Below are positions 7,999-8,510 of a stretch of DNA of 8,510 nt, in pieces (the first letter of the stretch is position 1; every line of letters begins with the position of its first letter). The notes beneath the pieces were generated by a model. The model saw nothing but the letters and a program-made list of their open reading frames with translations. It searched no databases and was not told where the DNA came from. The stretch lies in contig JAGHVI010000136.1 in the NCBI GenBank assembly GCA_018064385.1, positions 1-8,510 on the forward strand, written 5' to 3'. Origin of the DNA: Candidatus Minthenecus merdequi (GTDB lineage Bacteria; Bacteroidota; Bacteroidia; Bacteroidales; Paludibacteraceae). The position numbers were made by a program, and so were the translations under genes.

Positions 7999-8030
7999 CA
8001 AATTTACTACATTATTTTGAATTGACCAAA
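7999..8030 (-). promoter_or_regulatory. Consensus Bacteroidetes sigma-70-type promoter
   Basis: On the minus strand the -33 element TTTG (8030-8027) is followed after exactly 20 bp by TAAATTTG (8006-7999), a full match to the Bacteroidetes -7 consensus TAnnTTTG. The predicted start is near 7994. It drives the structured RNA region and, if transcription reads through the U run at 7723, the M16 cluster. Confidence 0.85.
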
Positions 8031-8050
8031 AGTTTTGTATAGAATTTATA

Positions 8051-8102
8051 TGGCTCTATATCGAATTGAGTGAATAAACCCACTCAATTCGTTATAGAAC
8101 CA
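8051..8102 (-). repeat. Long inverted repeat, 22-bp stem with 8-nt loop
   Basis: Arms 8051-8072 and 8081-8102 are inverted copies with two differences. One of them (8054/8099) is a G-U wobble in the minus-strand RNA but C-A in the plus-strand RNA; the other (8061/8092) is a true mismatch. This suggests a hairpin made in leftward RNA, where it would close the unit holding the small ORF at 8169-8252. The leftward 3' flank is AU-rich but has no clean U run, while the plus strand does continue into a T-rich stretch. It also lies about 57-108 bp upstream of the predicted start near 7994, so an operator or activator site is an alternative. Confidence 0.6.
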
Positions 8103-8168
8103 TTTATTTTAAGATGTTTTTATTTCCAAGTGTATAATAATCAACATTCTATATAATTTCTTTGCGAT

Positions 8169-8252
8169 TCATTGGTGGTTAAAGTTCTGAAGGGACTCGG
8201 CAAATCTACCCAAGACTGGAATATCAAAGGCTTTAAGCCCATCACCATACAT
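8169..8252 (-). CDS. Possible 27-residue small protein
   Basis: ATG at 8252, TGA at 8169-8171. The peptide begins MYGDGLKAFDIPVLGRF and ends NFNHQ, with a balanced, protein-like composition and no signal peptide or membrane segment. The start lies about 45 nt after the predicted transcription start of the promoter at 8301-8332 and is preceded by an A-rich stretch (AACAAAAGAAAAATA), as is usual in Bacteroidetes. The same frame is open upstream through IDEVANKRKNITVV, so a longer product or a fragment of a decayed gene is possible. I do not recognise the family. Confidence 0.4.
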   Translation of the reverse strand: MYGDGLKAFDIPVLGRFAESLQNFNHQ

Positions 8253-8300
8253 TACAACAGTTATATTTTTCTTTTGTTGGCGACCTCGTCAATCAGTCTG

Positions 8301-8332
8301 CAAAGGTACGATTTTTTTTGACATGGAGCAAT
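8301..8332 (-). promoter_or_regulatory. Probable Bacteroidetes promoter upstream of the small ORF
   Basis: On the minus strand TACCTTTG (8308-8301) fully matches TAnnTTTG. Exactly 20 bp upstream is ATTG (8332-8329), three of four matches to the -33 TTTG. The spacing is identical to that of the promoter at 7999-8030. The predicted start near 8295 would give a short leader to the ORF at 8252. Confidence 0.6.
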
Positions 8333-8353
8333 TTTTTGCAATTATTTTTCAAA

Positions 8354-8510
8354 TCAAACCAGCCATAGGAATGGCTGGCTAACAATGTCTGGAGGGTCGG
8401 AGGTTTGGGCAAAATAGGCAGGTTGTCTGCCATCGAAAGCGAGACGGTCAGAGAAGAGATTCAGGCGGATGAAAAGCGTCAGGATTTCAGTGGAGAGTTG
8501 TGGGCGGTTT
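8354..8510. other. Right-edge region, open on both strands, no gene assigned
   Basis: One minus-strand frame is open from the edge to a TGA at 8354-8356 (about 51 codons, ending QPFLWLV, containing IRLNLFSDRLAFDGRQ). One plus-strand frame is open from about 8369 to the edge (containing ESETVREEIQADEKRQ) but has no ATG. Both have plausible composition and I cannot choose. A 5-bp hairpin (8417-8421/8427-8431) is also present. The region may be the end of a neighbouring gene or a decayed element. Confidence 0.3.
8359..8378 (-). terminator. Perfect 8-bp hairpin, possible leftward terminator
   Basis: CCAGCCAT (8359-8366) and ATGGCTGG (8371-8378) form a perfect stem with loop AGGA. Leftward RNA continues TTTGATTTG, moderately U-rich, so it could end a minus-strand gene entering from the right edge. 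It lies just upstream of the promoter at 8301-8332 and would insulate it. Confidence 0.45.

Noticed and set aside
7702..8025. 107-codon plus-strand frame over the same region
   Set aside because: It is antisense to the candidate RNA, covers the promoter's -7 element, and shows no protein family features.
8293..8433. 46-codon minus-strand ORF beginning MADNLPILPKPP
   Set aside because: It runs through the 8-bp hairpin and both elements of the promoter at 8301-8332 and ends in a poly-Lys/AT-rich stretch, so it is probably not translated.
1..8510. CRISPR arrays, tRNA or rRNA genes, intact insertion sequences
   Set aside because: No regularly spaced direct repeats, cloverleaf signatures, rRNA segments or transposase motifs were seen on either strand.

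Overview
The window looks like chromosomal DNA from a member of the Bacteroidales (Bacteroides/Prevotella-like). The evidence is a textbook Bacteroidetes promoter (TTTG, 20 bp, TAAATTTG), A-rich start contexts without Shine-Dalgarno sequences, the type of secreted M16 peptidases present, and a small secreted beta-barrel protein ending in Phe. No genus can be fixed from the sequence alone.

Layout. Positions 3-101 hold the last codons of a plus-strand gene. It converges on a minus-strand cluster, and a strong hairpin (119-156) separates the two and can serve both. The minus-strand cluster, read from right to left, is: an M16 metallopeptidase (7647-4801), a TapB/DUF3108-like secreted protein (4719-3886), a small outer-membrane beta-barrel protein (3867-3136), and a second M16 metallopeptidase (3017-162). 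All four carry N-terminal signal peptides, so the cluster works in the cell envelope. The two peptidases are full-length paralogues. Each keeps the zinc site (HFLEH plus a distal Glu) in the N-terminal half and the Arg/Tyr substrate-binding pair in the C-terminal half. The gaps between genes are 81, 18 and 118 bp, which fits one transcript or two closely linked ones.

Upstream of the cluster (7648-8510) there is no convincing long gene, but there is clear structure. A consensus promoter (7999-8030) fires leftward into about 270 bp that folds on the minus strand into a long rod of nested helices ending in seven U residues (7723). This is a candidate structured RNA or a leader/attenuator of the M16 cluster. 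Further right a second promoter-like sequence (8301-8332) precedes a 27-codon ORF (8169-8252) and a 22-bp stem hairpin (8051-8102). The last 150 bp hold an 8-bp perfect hairpin and frames open to the window edge on both strands.

I infer that the cluster makes a secreted or periplasmic proteolytic module, possibly under control of the structured leader. The substrate is unknown.
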